From the NCBI GenBank assembly GCA_911728435.2, contig OU452203.1, positions 23,500,134-23,564,133 of the forward strand: a DNA stretch of 64,000 nucleotides, written 5' to 3'. This stretch comes from Apoderus coryli (lineage: Eukaryota; Arthropoda; Insecta; Coleoptera; Attelabidae). This document shows positions 1-10,497 of the stretch, piece after piece (within the stretch, counting starts at the first letter, position 1; each line of letters starts with the position of its first letter). The translations under genes and the position numbers were made by a program. The notes beneath the pieces are model-generated. The model was not told the DNA's origin. It saw nothing but the letters and a program-made list of their open reading frames with translations, and did no database searches.

Positions 1-217
1 CTGACCCTAGTGAATAAAGGTTGCTCCTAAGTATGACATTATCGTAACCTTTTGTTGACCCTTGTACAAGGCTGGTGTTTTATAGTACGTTGCTGCGAAT
101 AACTCTAGGAACCTATATGATATAAATCGCAATTTAATAAAAAATTCATTTGTAAATATAAAAAAACATAATTTACTTCAAATTAAAAAGCATTTGGAAA
201 AATATTTAAATTACAAA

Positions 218-854
218 TCATATGACAAAACTTTGTGACAAATAGGGTTGTAATTCTTTGACAGTTTTATCACCTCTACGAGCAAGCACTTTGTTTCCTT
301 TTGGATTAAGGAAAAATACAGCTTCATCTGCATTGAATATTCTTGTGGGATCCTGAAGAATGTCCGTCTGATCAATCGGTAATAAATGCTCATATACTTC
401 ATGGAACCATCTGTTCAGTTGAATTGTGGTCACAAATGCTCTACTTGTTCTTAGATTCTGTGGTGTTCTCAAGCTTATTTCTGGATGCCGCCTGAGAAAC
501 CATTGATACCACTTCCTACCAGGTTTATCGTGTTTTTTAACTCTGTAGCTAATTTTTCTACGTTTACCAGAAAATGATCTTTGGAAATAGGAAAACCTGC
601 TTTCGCCATATGTCTATAAGCCGCTTGACTAGAATTTTCTCTTTGCTTGCCGAAAAAAACGTCTCGGGGCCCATTTTTCTTGACTCTGGATTGACACCTT
701 TGACCTTATACAGTAAAGTAAAGTTTTGCAACTTTAAATGCCTTTGCAACAGTTTTTGTAGGCATCCGTATCGTACGACTCTAATGGCATCTTCCATTGC
801 ACTTTCAGGATATTTCAAAATTTTTGTTTTGATCCATTTTCTGTCAAAAAACAA
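218..854 (-). pseudogene. pogo/Tigger-like transposase relic
   Basis: Two conserved blocks in different frames look like the N-terminal half of a pogo/Tigger-type (CENP-B related) transposase. The upstream block (854 down to about 564) has YPESAMEDAIRVVR and GPETFF, which match the helix-turn-helix region. The second block (about 540 down to 218) reads KPGRKWYQWFLRRHPE and then IFNADEAVFFLNPKGNK, which matches the start of the DDE domain with its first Asp. A frame change near 540-564 and the early end after about 85 residues of the second block remove the rest of the catalytic domain. Known family role: cut-and-paste transposition. This copy cannot encode an active enzyme. Confidence 0.75.
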
Positions 855-869
855 ACAAAAAATTTTAAA

Positions 870-1545
870 AAAATAAAGGGTCAGGTTTATATATCTTTGA
901 ACTTAAATGTGACAGTGTTCAAAAATAGAGGGTCAGGTTAAAATTCAGCTTGAACCTAAAGGTGGCACTCTAGGGTCATCTATAGGTTGCGTTTGGATAA
1001 TAACAAAAACAAAAGAGAATCAGCTTTATTATAAGCTCATTCATGATACAAAGTGAGAAACTCATAAAATATCTGTTGTACCTATAGATGACACCGGTGT
1101 CACCTATAGGAAATACATGTATCACAATGTATCTATAGATGACCCTCGTCAAAATAAATCAAATATTGATATCTGCTGGTTTTTTTTTTATAGTTTTTCC
1201 TACTTACCAAGTTATACCATGCTTATAAAATTCATCTACATCTAGCACCAAATAATAGTGTGTAATCTAAAAACTGTTTTATATGACCTACCTGTTATCA
1301 TGAATGGATATCGTTTCTTACACAAAGCGCGAAGACCATGACACTCTCACATTGACGGCTTCAAAACAATAGTTAACCCAGTGGTACGAACATACTCGCA
1401 ATATATTTTGTTTAAGAATAGGTTGCTACATCACACAAAAATCGCAAGAAAACTTACAATAATACCGTAATGCTTAATAAAACGAAATAAATTGTGTCAT
1501 CTATTGGTACAGGGTCAGGTACTGGTACATCTACCTTACGTCCTT
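870..1545. repeat. Cluster of AGGGTCA / GTCATCTATAGG motifs
   Basis: The 12-base motif GTCATCTATAGG, or a close variant, occurs in both orientations near 974, 1081, 1099, 1133 and 1496. The shorter AGGGTCA(G/T) occurs near 875, 928, 973, 1138 and 1509, and in reverse near base 3. The copies at 1081 and 1099 form a near-palindrome centred on CACCGGTG. The cluster lies upstream (5' side) of the pogo-like transposase relic, so it may be the subterminal region of that element. Confidence 0.5.
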
Positions 1546-1619
1546 TTAGTTTTAGGAAGAAAATATAAGATATGTTGCAATCATATTTAAATTAGAAATC
1601 GAGTGATTTGATTCTGATG

Positions 1620-2614
1620 CGTATTTTTTTTTCTTTTTCTTAGTGTATCGCATCAATTTATTATTATTATGATTTTTCGTTTTGTTATATTTAGAAATTT
1701 ATTTGTAAAGTCATCTTGAAGGTTAAGTGTTAAGCTTCTTAGCTAAACTTCGCCTTCCTGATGATTTGATGTATAATGTATGTATACATTTTTAATATAG
1801 ACGTTTATAATGTTGTATCCACATCGTCATGTTTTGCCGAATCTTCTGAAGATTATGCTTACGGATTCATTGGTATTAAATTACTTTAATTATTGCGATG
1901 TTGTTTATGGGCCTTGTCTGAATAGTTTTGATAAAAACAGAATTCAACGTATTCAAAAATGTTGTCTAAGATATATTTATGGTATCCGTAAGTACGAGCC
2001 TGTCTCTCACAAACTTAAGGCTGCTCACTGGCTGAATATGGAGAATAGGAGAAAATTGTACTTAGCTTGCTTTTTTCGATAATATTGTTGAGAAAACCTC
2101 CGTATTTGTACAATAAAATTGGTTTTAGATCTGATGTGCATACGCTAAATTTAAGATTCAAGGGACTCCTAACTCCTCTTCCTCATCGAAGTGCGATTTT
2201 CCTGAGATCATTTACTTATAATATTTATGCTGTCTATAACAATTTGCCTGCACATTTAAAAACATTGAGTTCTGCGCGTTTCAGGAACTCTTATCGGAGT
2301 CTACTTTTATTGTTATAAATAGTTTTAAGTATCACCTATTAACCTGTGTAAAATTGTGTAATTATACAAAAGAAAGGAAAGGACCGCATTTTATTTATTT
2401 TATTTTTTTTCTTAATCATATACTGCTGACTGTTGTAATTATTGGAACTGAATAGTTTTATTTTTTTGTATAATTTTTATGAGTAATCTACATTCTTTTG
2501 GTTTAGAAATTTAATGATTTAATTTTATCTGAAGTTGGGTTAGATCTAAACATCAGCACTGCTGCCGTCTAGCCCTTTTTGTTGTTTTCGTTGTTAATTT
2601 AATAAGCCCATACA
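1620..2614 (+). pseudogene. Truncated LINE, reverse transcriptase C-terminus
   Basis: Bases 1810-2080 encode the region after the polymerase palm (FNYCDVVYGPCL, RIQRIQKCCLRYIYGIRKYE), and 2090-2316 continue it in another frame (KPPYLYNKIGFRSDVHT, then YNNLPAHLKTLS). The order of conserved words matches the LINE at 49308-50872, so it is the same clade of non-LTR element. The RT active site is missing and there is a frameshift near 2085. Bases 1720-1790 resemble the 3' UTR of the same family. The 3' UTR of this copy is split by the mariner element beginning at 2617 and resumes at 4704. Confidence 0.7.
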
Positions 2615-2616
2615 TA

Positions 2617-2968
2617 CAGGGTGGTCCAACGAAAAGTTTGCACCTAGCTTTTCTCTTTTTTTTGTAGTCGAATGCGAAAATGCTCGGACACGTCGATTTT
2701 GCTTTTGAGGGGGACACATTTTAAACATATTTTTCGATCTGCGCCTTTAACCCCCTAGCGGGGGTGAGTAACAACCCTAAAATTTTAAATGGAAAGAGGG
2801 GTCTAATGACATATCATTTGAAAGGACACAAAATTGTCTTTCTAATGATACCCTATTTGTCGAATTTTACTAAAACAGTTAATACGAAAACGACTTTAAA
2901 GACATTAAGCCGATAATTTTGGTATTAATGAGAAATACAAATAAGTTTTAATTATTGCGAGTGAAAAC
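2617..2968 (+). repeat. Left 352-bp terminal inverted repeat
   Basis: It is the inverted copy of 4352-4703. The match is continuous from CAGGGTGGTCC to the inner end at ...GTGAAAAC, including an eight-base homopolymer of identical length on both sides. The inner five bases read GCGAG here and ACGAC on the other arm. Confidence 0.88.
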
Positions 2969-3060
2969 ACCTGCAATCGTTAGTACATTCCAATGTTTGT
3001 TAGTTTTAACATTGCTTTGTAAAAAAAGTAAACAAGCTGTTAAATTGATTTATTAAAACG

Positions 3061-4173
3061 TTACATTAACAAATGTTGAAAATGTGACCCATTTGATTCC
3101 ATACAATAATACAGATTTTGTTCAAATCTATTTCTAACATTTTGTAGCATATCAGGTGTTATGTTTCTGCACTCTTCTGTAATGCGTTGGCGAAGATCTT
3201 CTATGGACTCGGGCTTCGTGGCAAAACATTTATTTTTTAAGTGCCCCCAAAGAAAAAAGTCTAAAGGCGATAAATCCGGTGACCTGGCAGGCCATTCAAT
3301 TGGGCCCCTCCTTCCAATCCACCGTCCAGGGAACCGGTCATCTAAGAACTGTCTTACAGGAGCCACATAGTGCGGAGGTGCTCCATCTTGCTGGAAATAA
3401 AGCCGATCAGCAGTATGATTTTGGTCATCTTCTATTATTTGTGTTATTAAAGGATCAATTGTGTCTTCAAGCATGTTTAGGTACACTTCACCAGTTAAAT
3501 TTCCAGGAATAAAAAGTGGTCCTATAATATGATTTCCTAATATGCCACACCAGACGTTTATTTTTTGAGGATACTGGGTATGAACCTCACGGAATAAATG
3601 TGGGTTACTGTCATCCCAGTAACGGCAATTGTGCCTATTTACAGCTCCATTCAAATAAAATGTGCATTCGTCGGAAAAACAAATGTTAAATAATAATTGC
3701 GGATCTTCAATTAAACGCTGGCTCATTGCTTCACAAAATTGCAGCCTTCTATCAGGATCATCCTCATTTAGTTCCTGTACTAATTTGATTTTGTACGGAT
3801 GAAATTTGTACGCTTTTAAAATTCGTATTATGGACGAACGGGAGACACCTGAGGCTTCAGCTAGTTGACGGGTACTTTGACTATGATCCATTTCAACATG
3901 CCCTAAAACAGCGACTTCCACAGCTTCATTTCTGATCGGTTTCTGCGGCTGGTGTTTTACATTACAGACAGATCCGGTATCTACAAACTTTTTAACTAAC
4001 TTGCCAACGTACACATCATTCACATTTTTATCGGGATGTCTCTCATTAAATAAGCGAGCCGTAAGTCTAGCACTACTATTATTTTGAAAATAAAGTTTAA
4101 CAATTTCAACTCGTTCTAGAATGGAATAAATCATTTTGTACGGTAAAAGTAAAATAACTTGAGAAGCAACCAA
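3061..4173 (-). CDS. DD41D mariner transposase (370 aa), intact ORF
   Basis: This is the cut-and-paste transposase of the surrounding element and acts on its TIRs in the nucleus. An N-terminal helix-turn-helix pair (about residues 15-65, ERVEIVKLYFQNN, and 99-120, QSTRQLAEASGVSRSSIIRI) would bind the TIRs. The catalytic triad is D168 (CFSDEC), D263 (FQQDGAPPHY) and D305 (SPDLSPLDFFLWG). With 41 residues between the second and third Asp it is DD41D, the spacing described for rosa-like mariners, rather than DD34D. Two start codons are possible, M1 and M14 (MIYSILERVEIVK); M14 better fits the usual family N-terminus. No stops or frameshifts. The predicted protein is full length, but activity is untested. 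Confidence 0.88.
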   Translation of the reverse strand: MVASQVILLLPYKMIYSILERVEIVKLYFQNNSSARLTARLFNERHPDKNVNDVYVGKLVKKFVDTGSVCNVKHQPQKPIRNEAVEVAVLGHVEMDHSQSTRQLAEASGVSRSSIIRILKAYKFHPYKIKLVQELNEDDPDRRLQFCEAMSQRLIEDPQLLFNICFSDECTFYLNGAVNRHNCRYWDDSNPHLFREVHTQYPQKINVWCGILGNHIIGPLFIPGNLTGEVYLNMLEDTIDPLITQIIEDDQNHTADRLYFQQDGAPPHYVAPVRQFLDDRFPGRWIGRRGPIEWPARSPDLSPLDFFLWGHLKNKCFATKPESIEDLRQRITEECRNITPDMLQNVRNRFEQNLYYCMESNGSHFQHLLM

Positions 4174-4351
4174 ACTGAATCAATGAAAAGACTAAAATAA
4201 ACGGTGTAAATTCTTTTCCTACACGTATCTGCAGTTTTTATTTCAACAAAAAACGCAAACGATTAGTGAGGAATTTAGTTCTGATAAATAAGATAGTGTT
4301 TTTGAAATCCCGTTTTTCTTCAAAGTAAATAATTTAGAAATGATTGTAGTT

Positions 4352-4703
4352 GTTTTCAGTCGTAATAATTAAAACTTATTTGTATTTCTCATTAATACCA
4401 AAATTATCGGCTTAATGTCTTTAAAGTCGTTTTCGTATTAACTGTTTTAGTAAAATTCGACAAATAGGGTATCATTAGAAAGACAATTTTGTGTCCTTTC
4501 AAATGATATGTCATTAGACCCCTCTTTCCATTTAAAATTTTAGGGTTGTTACTCACCCCCGCTAGGGGGTTAAAGGCGCAGATCGAAAAATATGTTTAAA
4601 ATGTGTCCCCCTCAAAAGCAAAATCGACGTGTCCGAGCATTTTCGCATTCGACTACAAAAAAAAGAGAAAAGCTAGGTGCAAACTTTTCGTTGGACCACC
4701 CTG
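4352..4703 (-). repeat. Right 352-bp terminal inverted repeat
   Basis: It mirrors 2617-2968 and ends ...GGACCACCCTG at 4703, followed by TA. The transposase start codon lies about 180 bp inside this arm, so this arm probably sits upstream of the promoter or contains it. Confidence 0.88.
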
Positions 4704-4775
4704 TATATCCTATGAACAAATGTAACGAGAATAACGAATAAACAGATTATTATTACTATTATTATTATTATTAAA
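4704..4775 (+). mobile_element. 3' end of the interrupted LINE with ATT-rich tail
   Basis: After the mariner element, AT-rich 3' UTR resumes and ends in ATTATTACTATTATTATT-type repeats (4745-4772). This matches the ATT-repeat tail of the related LINE ending near 50872. It supports the 1620-2614 fragment and this piece being one LINE split by the transposon. Confidence 0.6.
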
Positions 4776-5918
4776 TATGTTCCGATACTTAATGAATGTA
4801 ATGTATAAAATATTGATTAGAAAAATAGTAACTAAATTGATAAATCATATTTGTTTAGTCTGAACTGTAAACAGAAGTACGAGTGATTAAATTGAAATAT
4901 TTCGACACTGTTTTATAAAAGTAAAAATATTAGGTAGGTACCTACAATATACCCAAAAAAAAATTTTTTTTGCAAAAACTAATGTAAAATTTAACACTTA
5001 CCAAAATGTATAAACAAACTAAAATGTCGTTAAGCATTTAAAATAGGAACATTTCCTAATAGGGTAGCTGCTACAACAAGGGGTGACTTTATAATCTCAC
5101 TCAATGGGGTGTGTTACTCTTATTCAAATCTAATACCCCCCAAAATGGCGTAAAAGAGGGTTGATACAACCCCTCTGAAACACATTATTCCCGATTGAAA
5201 CCATAACTGATGTACAGTGGCGTACCATCCACATTTAGAAACCATTTATATATATAAAGTCACTTCTGTTTATGTATTAATTGTACTATATAGTCAGTCT
5301 CACTCCTGAGAAATTAATTTGGTGAAAATCTGTATATCGGTACGCTTATGAGTGTTAGAACGTTTTATTCAAGGGATAATTCCCTCTCGGGGGATGAATT
5401 TTCACTAAAGCTTCTATTCAGAGACGACACATCCATTCGTCGATCAGAATTTGTTAAGAGAACGTGACCGGCTTACTAAATATCCAGGAAATTGTTGTAG
5501 TCACGTGCCATGGCTTGTATGAAATCGTTTGTGCTCAAAATGGCGCCTTTAACATATATTAAGATTTGTTATTAGATTTTTACATAAAACATAATGCTTA
5601 CACCTCGTAGGTATGACAAACATTGATTTAAAGCAAATTTCATAGTATTTACAAATAGATTTAGAGCATATACCGAGTCTGCGAATGTACTGCCATTCGC
5701 CGCGATCTGTCATAGCCTTATACAAAATTGAAATTGCAAATTTTGTTTGCGGGAGCATTTAACAAAAATGTTTTTAAATATCCCAGAAAATTGTGGCATA
5801 TCAAAGTTATATCTTTTTAAATGGAACACTCAGTATTTCTTGGATTTTTTTAACACTTTACATAAAATAAAGTTATTGTTATGATTCCTATACCTAAATC
5901 TACCCCTTTGTCCAATTT
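4776..5918. other. AT-rich interval without a recognised gene
   Basis: Short ORFs only; none resembles a known protein. There are no strong repeats apart from a few short C/G tracts near 5078-5160. Confidence 0.5.
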
Positions 5919-7259
5919 TTGAGTTTATTTAGCTTTAGTTTAGCTAAACTGTCTAAAATTTTAAAATGGCAAGTGAAGAGGCCATGCATTATAGGTCATA
6001 CACAATGCCGTCATCAAAAGTTGCAACGGCTTGCATGTTTAGGAATAACAGGGGCAATGCGAACTTGCCCCACAGCAGCGATGCATCTAATACCTTTGCC
6101 TGTCCTAGTCAAAAAAGAGGCAGCAATTAGCGCTCTGAAACTGGCACAGGTAATGGAATACAAATCTGGTGATCTAGAGGGACACATGGGAATCCTGAAT
6201 CTAATACCTTTGGATTCAGGAAGAAAACCGTCGGACGCTTTGCCACGCAAACATGATTTTGAAATCCCATTTGAAGTAGTCATTGCAGACCGTCAAAATT
6301 GGCTAAATGGGGAACCACGATTCCCAGAAAACACATCCGTCTGGTATACGGACGGTTCAAAAGGAGTATACGGGCCAAATTGCAGGCTCTCTGAATCTCT
6401 CGGGAAAAGTCCCACTATATTCCAAGCAGAGATCAACGCTATTAATCGTTGTGCTCAAGAATGCCTGCAGAGAGGCATCCCGGAACGGCAGATCAATATT
6501 ATGTCAGACAGTCAAGCTGCGTTAAAAGCACTGAGGTCTTACACCTTCACGTCAAAGCTAGCATGGGAATGCAAACAGACCCTAAAGCAACTGGCAGCTC
6601 AGGGGAAAAAGATTACTCTGACATGGGTGCCAGGACATGAAGGCATAGAGGGAAACGAAGCGGCGGACAAACTTGCAAAAGAGGGCGCAAACGCTCCGTT
6701 CTGCGGCCCGGAACCAATCTTTGGCCTTCCAAAAAGCCATATGAAGGAAGAACTTCGGAGATGGGAAAAGGACCAACTTAAGTCCTACTGGAGAAACACT
6801 CCAGGCCTAAGACAATCAAAAAGGTTTATCAAACCTTCAGAGGCCAACGCAGGGAAGCTTATCCAACTGAAGAGAAGCGACCTAAGGCGAATTACAGGAC
6901 TTTTTACTGGACACCACTCAGTGAAGTACCATCTCAAAAAGATGGGCTTAACCGAGGACGACACTTGTCGGTTTTGCGAAGACGCAACAGAGACAACAGA
7001 ACACGTGCTCTGCGAATGCATGGCACTTTTCTTCAAAAGGCTAAAACACCTTGGAGGGGTGACCCTAACACCCGACGAGGCAAGGAATTTAGCCCCCAGA
7101 GAAATCATCAACTTTATGAAAAATGTGGGACAGCTGGGCAATTCATGGATTAGAGTCATTCACAAAAGATCTTCTGCAGGTCGAAGTGAGGGGAGGCCAA
7201 ACCGCCTAAACGCCTCCGAAAAACAATCTACAATAGGTTGGTGTATAGTCCAATTGTAA
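5919..7259 (+). CDS. LINE C-terminus with RNase H domain (446-aa ORF, 5'-truncated)
   Basis: This is the C-terminal part of the ORF2 polyprotein of an I/R1-type non-LTR retrotransposon. The thumb region (about residues 30-75, RLACLGITGAMRTCPTAAM) is followed by RNase H. Its four acidic residues are all present: D145 (WYTDGSK), E171 (FQAEINAI), D197 (IMSDSQAAL) and D250 (GIEGNEAADKLA). A CCHC-like zinc knuckle follows (C350, C353, H362, C365 or C367). The reverse transcriptase and endonuclease are absent, so the copy is dead on arrival although its frame is open. Fragments of the same family recur at 13842-14152 and 53227-53661. RNase H removes RNA from the RNA-DNA hybrid during target-primed synthesis. 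Confidence 0.85.
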   Translation: MSLFSFSLAKLSKILKWQVKRPCIIGHTQCRHQKLQRLACLGITGAMRTCPTAAMHLIPLPVLVKKEAAISALKLAQVMEYKSGDLEGHMGILNLIPLDSGRKPSDALPRKHDFEIPFEVVIADRQNWLNGEPRFPENTSVWYTDGSKGVYGPNCRLSESLGKSPTIFQAEINAINRCAQECLQRGIPERQINIMSDSQAALKALRSYTFTSKLAWECKQTLKQLAAQGKKITLTWVPGHEGIEGNEAADKLAKEGANAPFCGPEPIFGLPKSHMKEELRRWEKDQLKSYWRNTPGLRQSKRFIKPSEANAGKLIQLKRSDLRRITGLFTGHHSVKYHLKKMGLTEDDTCRFCEDATETTEHVLCECMALFFKRLKHLGGVTLTPDEARNLAPREIINFMKNVGQLGNSWIRVIHKRSSAGRSEGRPNRLNASEKQSTIGWCIVQL

Positions 7260-7559
7260 ATATTGTACAGGGTGGTCATAATTTTTTATTGTTCTTATCA
7301 ATTATATTTATTTAAATAACTTTTTTATTTTAAATAGCCACACCCTATATTTCATAGCAGCAGCCGATACTAATTAATGTTCTCTACCAAAGGTATTAGA
7401 CTTCCCTATATCTAACTGTCACCGTTTTTCAAGAAATAATTATTTTAACTTATTTATCAAACAGCTAACTAGTAGAAAAATGTTCCTACTGAAGCTCTTA
7501 GTTTTGACTTAAGTGAGCATCCATTGACAGCAATCCAAGCCCATATATTAGTCAGTATC

Positions 7560-7760
7560 TCACGATGGCTTAAGTTGAGGATTTGGGCAGAACAACCTCG
7601 CAATACAATGGGTGTCGTCTGCAAACAATATCAAGTTCGAACCAGAAACTGGCTCTGCAAGGTCATTTAGATGCAAAAGGATAATAATTGGACCTAAAAC
7701 TGAGCTCCGTAGGACACTCCAAGTTAATGGCAAGTAAAAACATAAATTTATAAAATTCAA
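7560..7760 (-). pseudogene. Reverse transcriptase fragment (LINE)
   Basis: The short reading frame contains SSVLGPIIILLHLNDLAEPV and LILFADDTH, degenerate motifs B and C of a non-LTR reverse transcriptase. It covers less than 70 residues, with no flanking domains. Confidence 0.65.
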
Positions 7761-8316
7761 TCAGCATCTATAGACCATTTACGTCAACTGATTTTTGATG
7801 AATGTCCGAACACTACACCAGAAATGTTTCGTTGTCATTTAAAAAAAATGTTTTTGAGTTAATTTTCTAAATACTTTACTGTTAAAAATGCTTTAATATT
7901 ATCATATAATCTCATTTTTCACTACCCATTATATCAGAAGAAAAAATCTTTATTCTATTATTATCGGTAGCAGCTTTTTGTCAAATTTGCAACTATATTC
8001 ATTTAAAATTCTAAAGAAATGATATCAGATTACAATATGGTGTTCACACCTTCAATTTTCATTTGTTACTTTATGTATTTTCTTTGTATTTCGATTTGTT
8101 CAATCCAATAATAAATATGCGGTTTCTAATGTCACACGCATGTATAGAAAATATTTTTAAAATGATTGACAACAGAGTGAGCGAGTTGCTTATTGTAAGT
8201 ACATCTGGTTCTATACAGATCAAGATAGAGCATAATATTATGGATAGAGTATACTAAAAGATATACACACTGGGTCCAAACCGCTAAACCGTATCGATCT
8301 ATACAATATGTCCGCG
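7761..8316. other. Unremarkable AT-rich interval
   Basis: No recognisable gene or repeat structure; only short ORFs without similarity that I can name. Confidence 0.4.
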
Positions 8317-8640
8317 AAACTATCCTTAATGACCCTGCCTCCGCATGTCATTTAGCATGTAGATAGCCCTTCAAAATATCATTGTCCTGCGTAAATATCA
8401 CGACCGCATTAGTAGGAATCAGATTTCAATTTTTTGGGGCCTTGGTTTGGTGTAGGACCCTGTCATATAGAACCTAATCAAGACCTAAAAAACTATCCTT
8501 AATGACACTGTTTCCGCATGTCGTTTGGCATGTAGATAGCCCTTCATAATATCATTGTCCTGCGTAAATATCACGACCCCATTATTTGGAAAACAGATTT
8601 CAATTTATTGGGGCCTTGGTTTGGTAACTTGAAACCCAAA
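8317..8640 (-). repeat. Two tandem copies of a ~170-bp repeat
   Basis: AAACTATCCTTAATGAC begins copies at 8317 and 8490, a period of 173 bp. Shared words include TCATTGTCCTGCGTAAATAT and GGGGCCTTGGTTTGGT. The same family appears in the opposite orientation at 43750-44010 (period about 170), and one partial unit lies at 9405-9455. Confidence 0.75.
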
Positions 8641-9514
8641 GAAAAACAAAAATAAAAAAATTAAAAGAAAAATGGTTCAAGAACATAAAAAAAAAGAAAC
8701 AATTTTGTTTTAGTGTTTATTTATTCCTAACAAAAAGGTTCACGAAACTCATAAATTATTCTCTCCATGCGCAATATGGTATGGCAAGCTAACAATAAAT
8801 AAAAAGACTCTCTTGACTTCCATTCTCACTTGACAAATTCTTTCAAGTACACAAGGTACTTGAATTGTCAGCTTTCTCGAGCACACTCATCTCCAACCGA
8901 TACAGGGCGTACGTACTATTACCTACACATTAACAAAATTGTGTTTTGCTAATACAATACGGACAAAATGGCGTTTGGGCTTAAAAGATGCCTCTATAAT
9001 TTGAGGTGTGGGGTTGTTGGGCCCTAGTTTTACACCCCGCCATGCCAGTGACATAATGTATTGCATCAGTTTTTATTTTCTATTCAATAGGGTTTTCTAT
9101 GCGATATTACGTAAGAATACAAATGGGGGATGTCAATTCGGGGTTGTGCTACCCTTATATTATTGTATGTACACCCCATTGAATTTTAATGAAAATCTGT
9201 TACAATTTCTATTATTTTCGATTGTAATTATGTTATGTAAAAGTCAAAGGAATTGAGTTATTTTTTTTTTGTACAGAGTGGTCCATAAAGATGCAAAATG
9301 CGTCGAGTTCGTTATTAAGAATAGTTTCTACAGTATTTAATGCTAGTGTCCAACGAATACCAAACAAATACATTAAAATTGGAACCTGTTATGCGCCTGA
9401 TGGGGTCGTGAAATTTAGGCTGGACAATATTATGACGGGCTAATACTCAGTTAAGTGCCAAACTATGGCGATTTTTCTTGAGTAATTTTAAAGAACAGCT
9501 AAAACACTGAAAAC
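8641..9514. other. Interval with one partial ~170-bp repeat
   Basis: Bases 9405-9455 (GTGAAATTTAGGCTGGAC, then ATTATGACGGGCTA) are a diverged single unit of the 170-bp family. A mariner-like terminus (TACAGAGTGGTCC) is near 9275. No gene is recognised. Confidence 0.5.
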
Positions 9515-10380
9515 TTTTTTAAACTATTACGTGTGATATACTACCTATTTTTGATTTGAAAATAGCTTTAAATTTAACAATAAAAAATCCAGGGCCGTTT
9601 AAAAAAAAAACCAAGTTGATTATGGTTTTTTAAAAACGAAACGTCGTATTGAAAATTTGTACACGCTATCTTATTCTCCTCAAAAAGTAATCATGCGAAA
9701 GTGCTTCTCATTTTTTTATATCTGTAAAAATAATGTCAGAAATAAATAAAAACGAAAATCGCAAAAAATCGTTTGTTCAAAAATTCTCGAAAACGCATAA
9801 AGTTGGTGTAATTTTGAGAACACCGTTTAAAAGGAGTTTAAATTGTACAAGTTTTCTCTAATTTAACCGACATTGTAACTCCTACCATTTCCAAGATTCC
9901 AATGCTATCCCATTCTTATCTTGGACACAGTGTATATAAGAACTTTTAGGAAATTAAATAGTTTATTCACACTATAGAGTGTCCTATTTTTGAATTGAAA
10001 ATGGCGTTAAATTTAATAATAAAAATACAGTGCCGTATTTAAAAAACCAAGTTGATGATGGTTTTTGAAAAACAAAACGTCGTGTAAATTTGTAAACGCT
10101 GTCTTATTCTCCTCAAAAAGTAACAATGCGAAAGTGCTTTTCATTTTTTTATATCTGTAAAAATAATGTCAGAAATAAATAAAAACTAAAATCGCAAAAA
10201 ATCGTTTTTTCAAAAATTCTCGGAAACGCATAAAGTTAGTGTAGTTTTGAGAACACCATTTAAAAGGAGTTCCAAAAGTACAAGTTTTCTCTAATTTAAC
10301 CGACATTGTAACTCCTACCATTTCCAAGATTCCTATGCTATCCCATTCTTATCTGGGACACAGTGTATATAAGAATATTT
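9515..10380 (+). repeat. Tandem duplication of a ~430-bp unit
   Basis: The segment from about 9515 to 9948 is repeated at about 9949-10380. CCAAGTTGAT occurs at 9611 and 10047, an offset of 436. Both copies share CGAAAGTGCTT, AAATCGCAAAAAATCGTTT and the end words GACACAGTGTATATAAGAA. The copies look roughly 90% alike by eye. The ends resemble a small mariner-type MITE, and no protein is encoded. Confidence 0.75.
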
Positions 10381-10497
10381 ATAAAAATTGACATTGGTAT
10401 ATCAAATTTAAGTCATTCGGGAATATTTCAATCTGCAACAAACGTTTGCTTTTCTAAAATAGCACAAGAAGCAGTCAGTTTTGGGACTGATACCCGA

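Larger units (their letters stand above)
2617..4703 (-). mobile_element. Mariner-type (DD41D) transposon with 352-bp TIRs
   Basis: The element is bounded by TA dinucleotides (2615-2616 and 4704-4705), the standard Tc1/mariner target duplication. Its ends are inverted repeats starting CAGGGTGGTCCAACG. The inverted match runs about 352 bp per side, and by eye only two differences appear, both at the inner edge. It carries one uninterrupted transposase gene at 3061-4173. Total length 2087 bp is long for mariner (about 1.3 kb is typical), because of the TIRs. It sits in the 3' UTR of an older LINE, so the LINE came first. Near-identical TIRs and an open frame suggest recent insertion (inference). 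Confidence 0.88.

Noticed and set aside
3161..3512. Plus-strand ORFs opposite the mariner transposase
   Set aside because: They are antisense shadows of a well-supported 370-aa transposase.
5549..5758. 69-aa minus-strand ORF as a gene
   Set aside because: No domain, signal peptide or neighbouring exon; length expected by chance.
8063..9256. Short hydrophobic ORFs (64 and 82 aa) as membrane proteins
   Set aside because: Hydrophobicity follows from T-rich DNA; no start context, splice partners or homology recognised.
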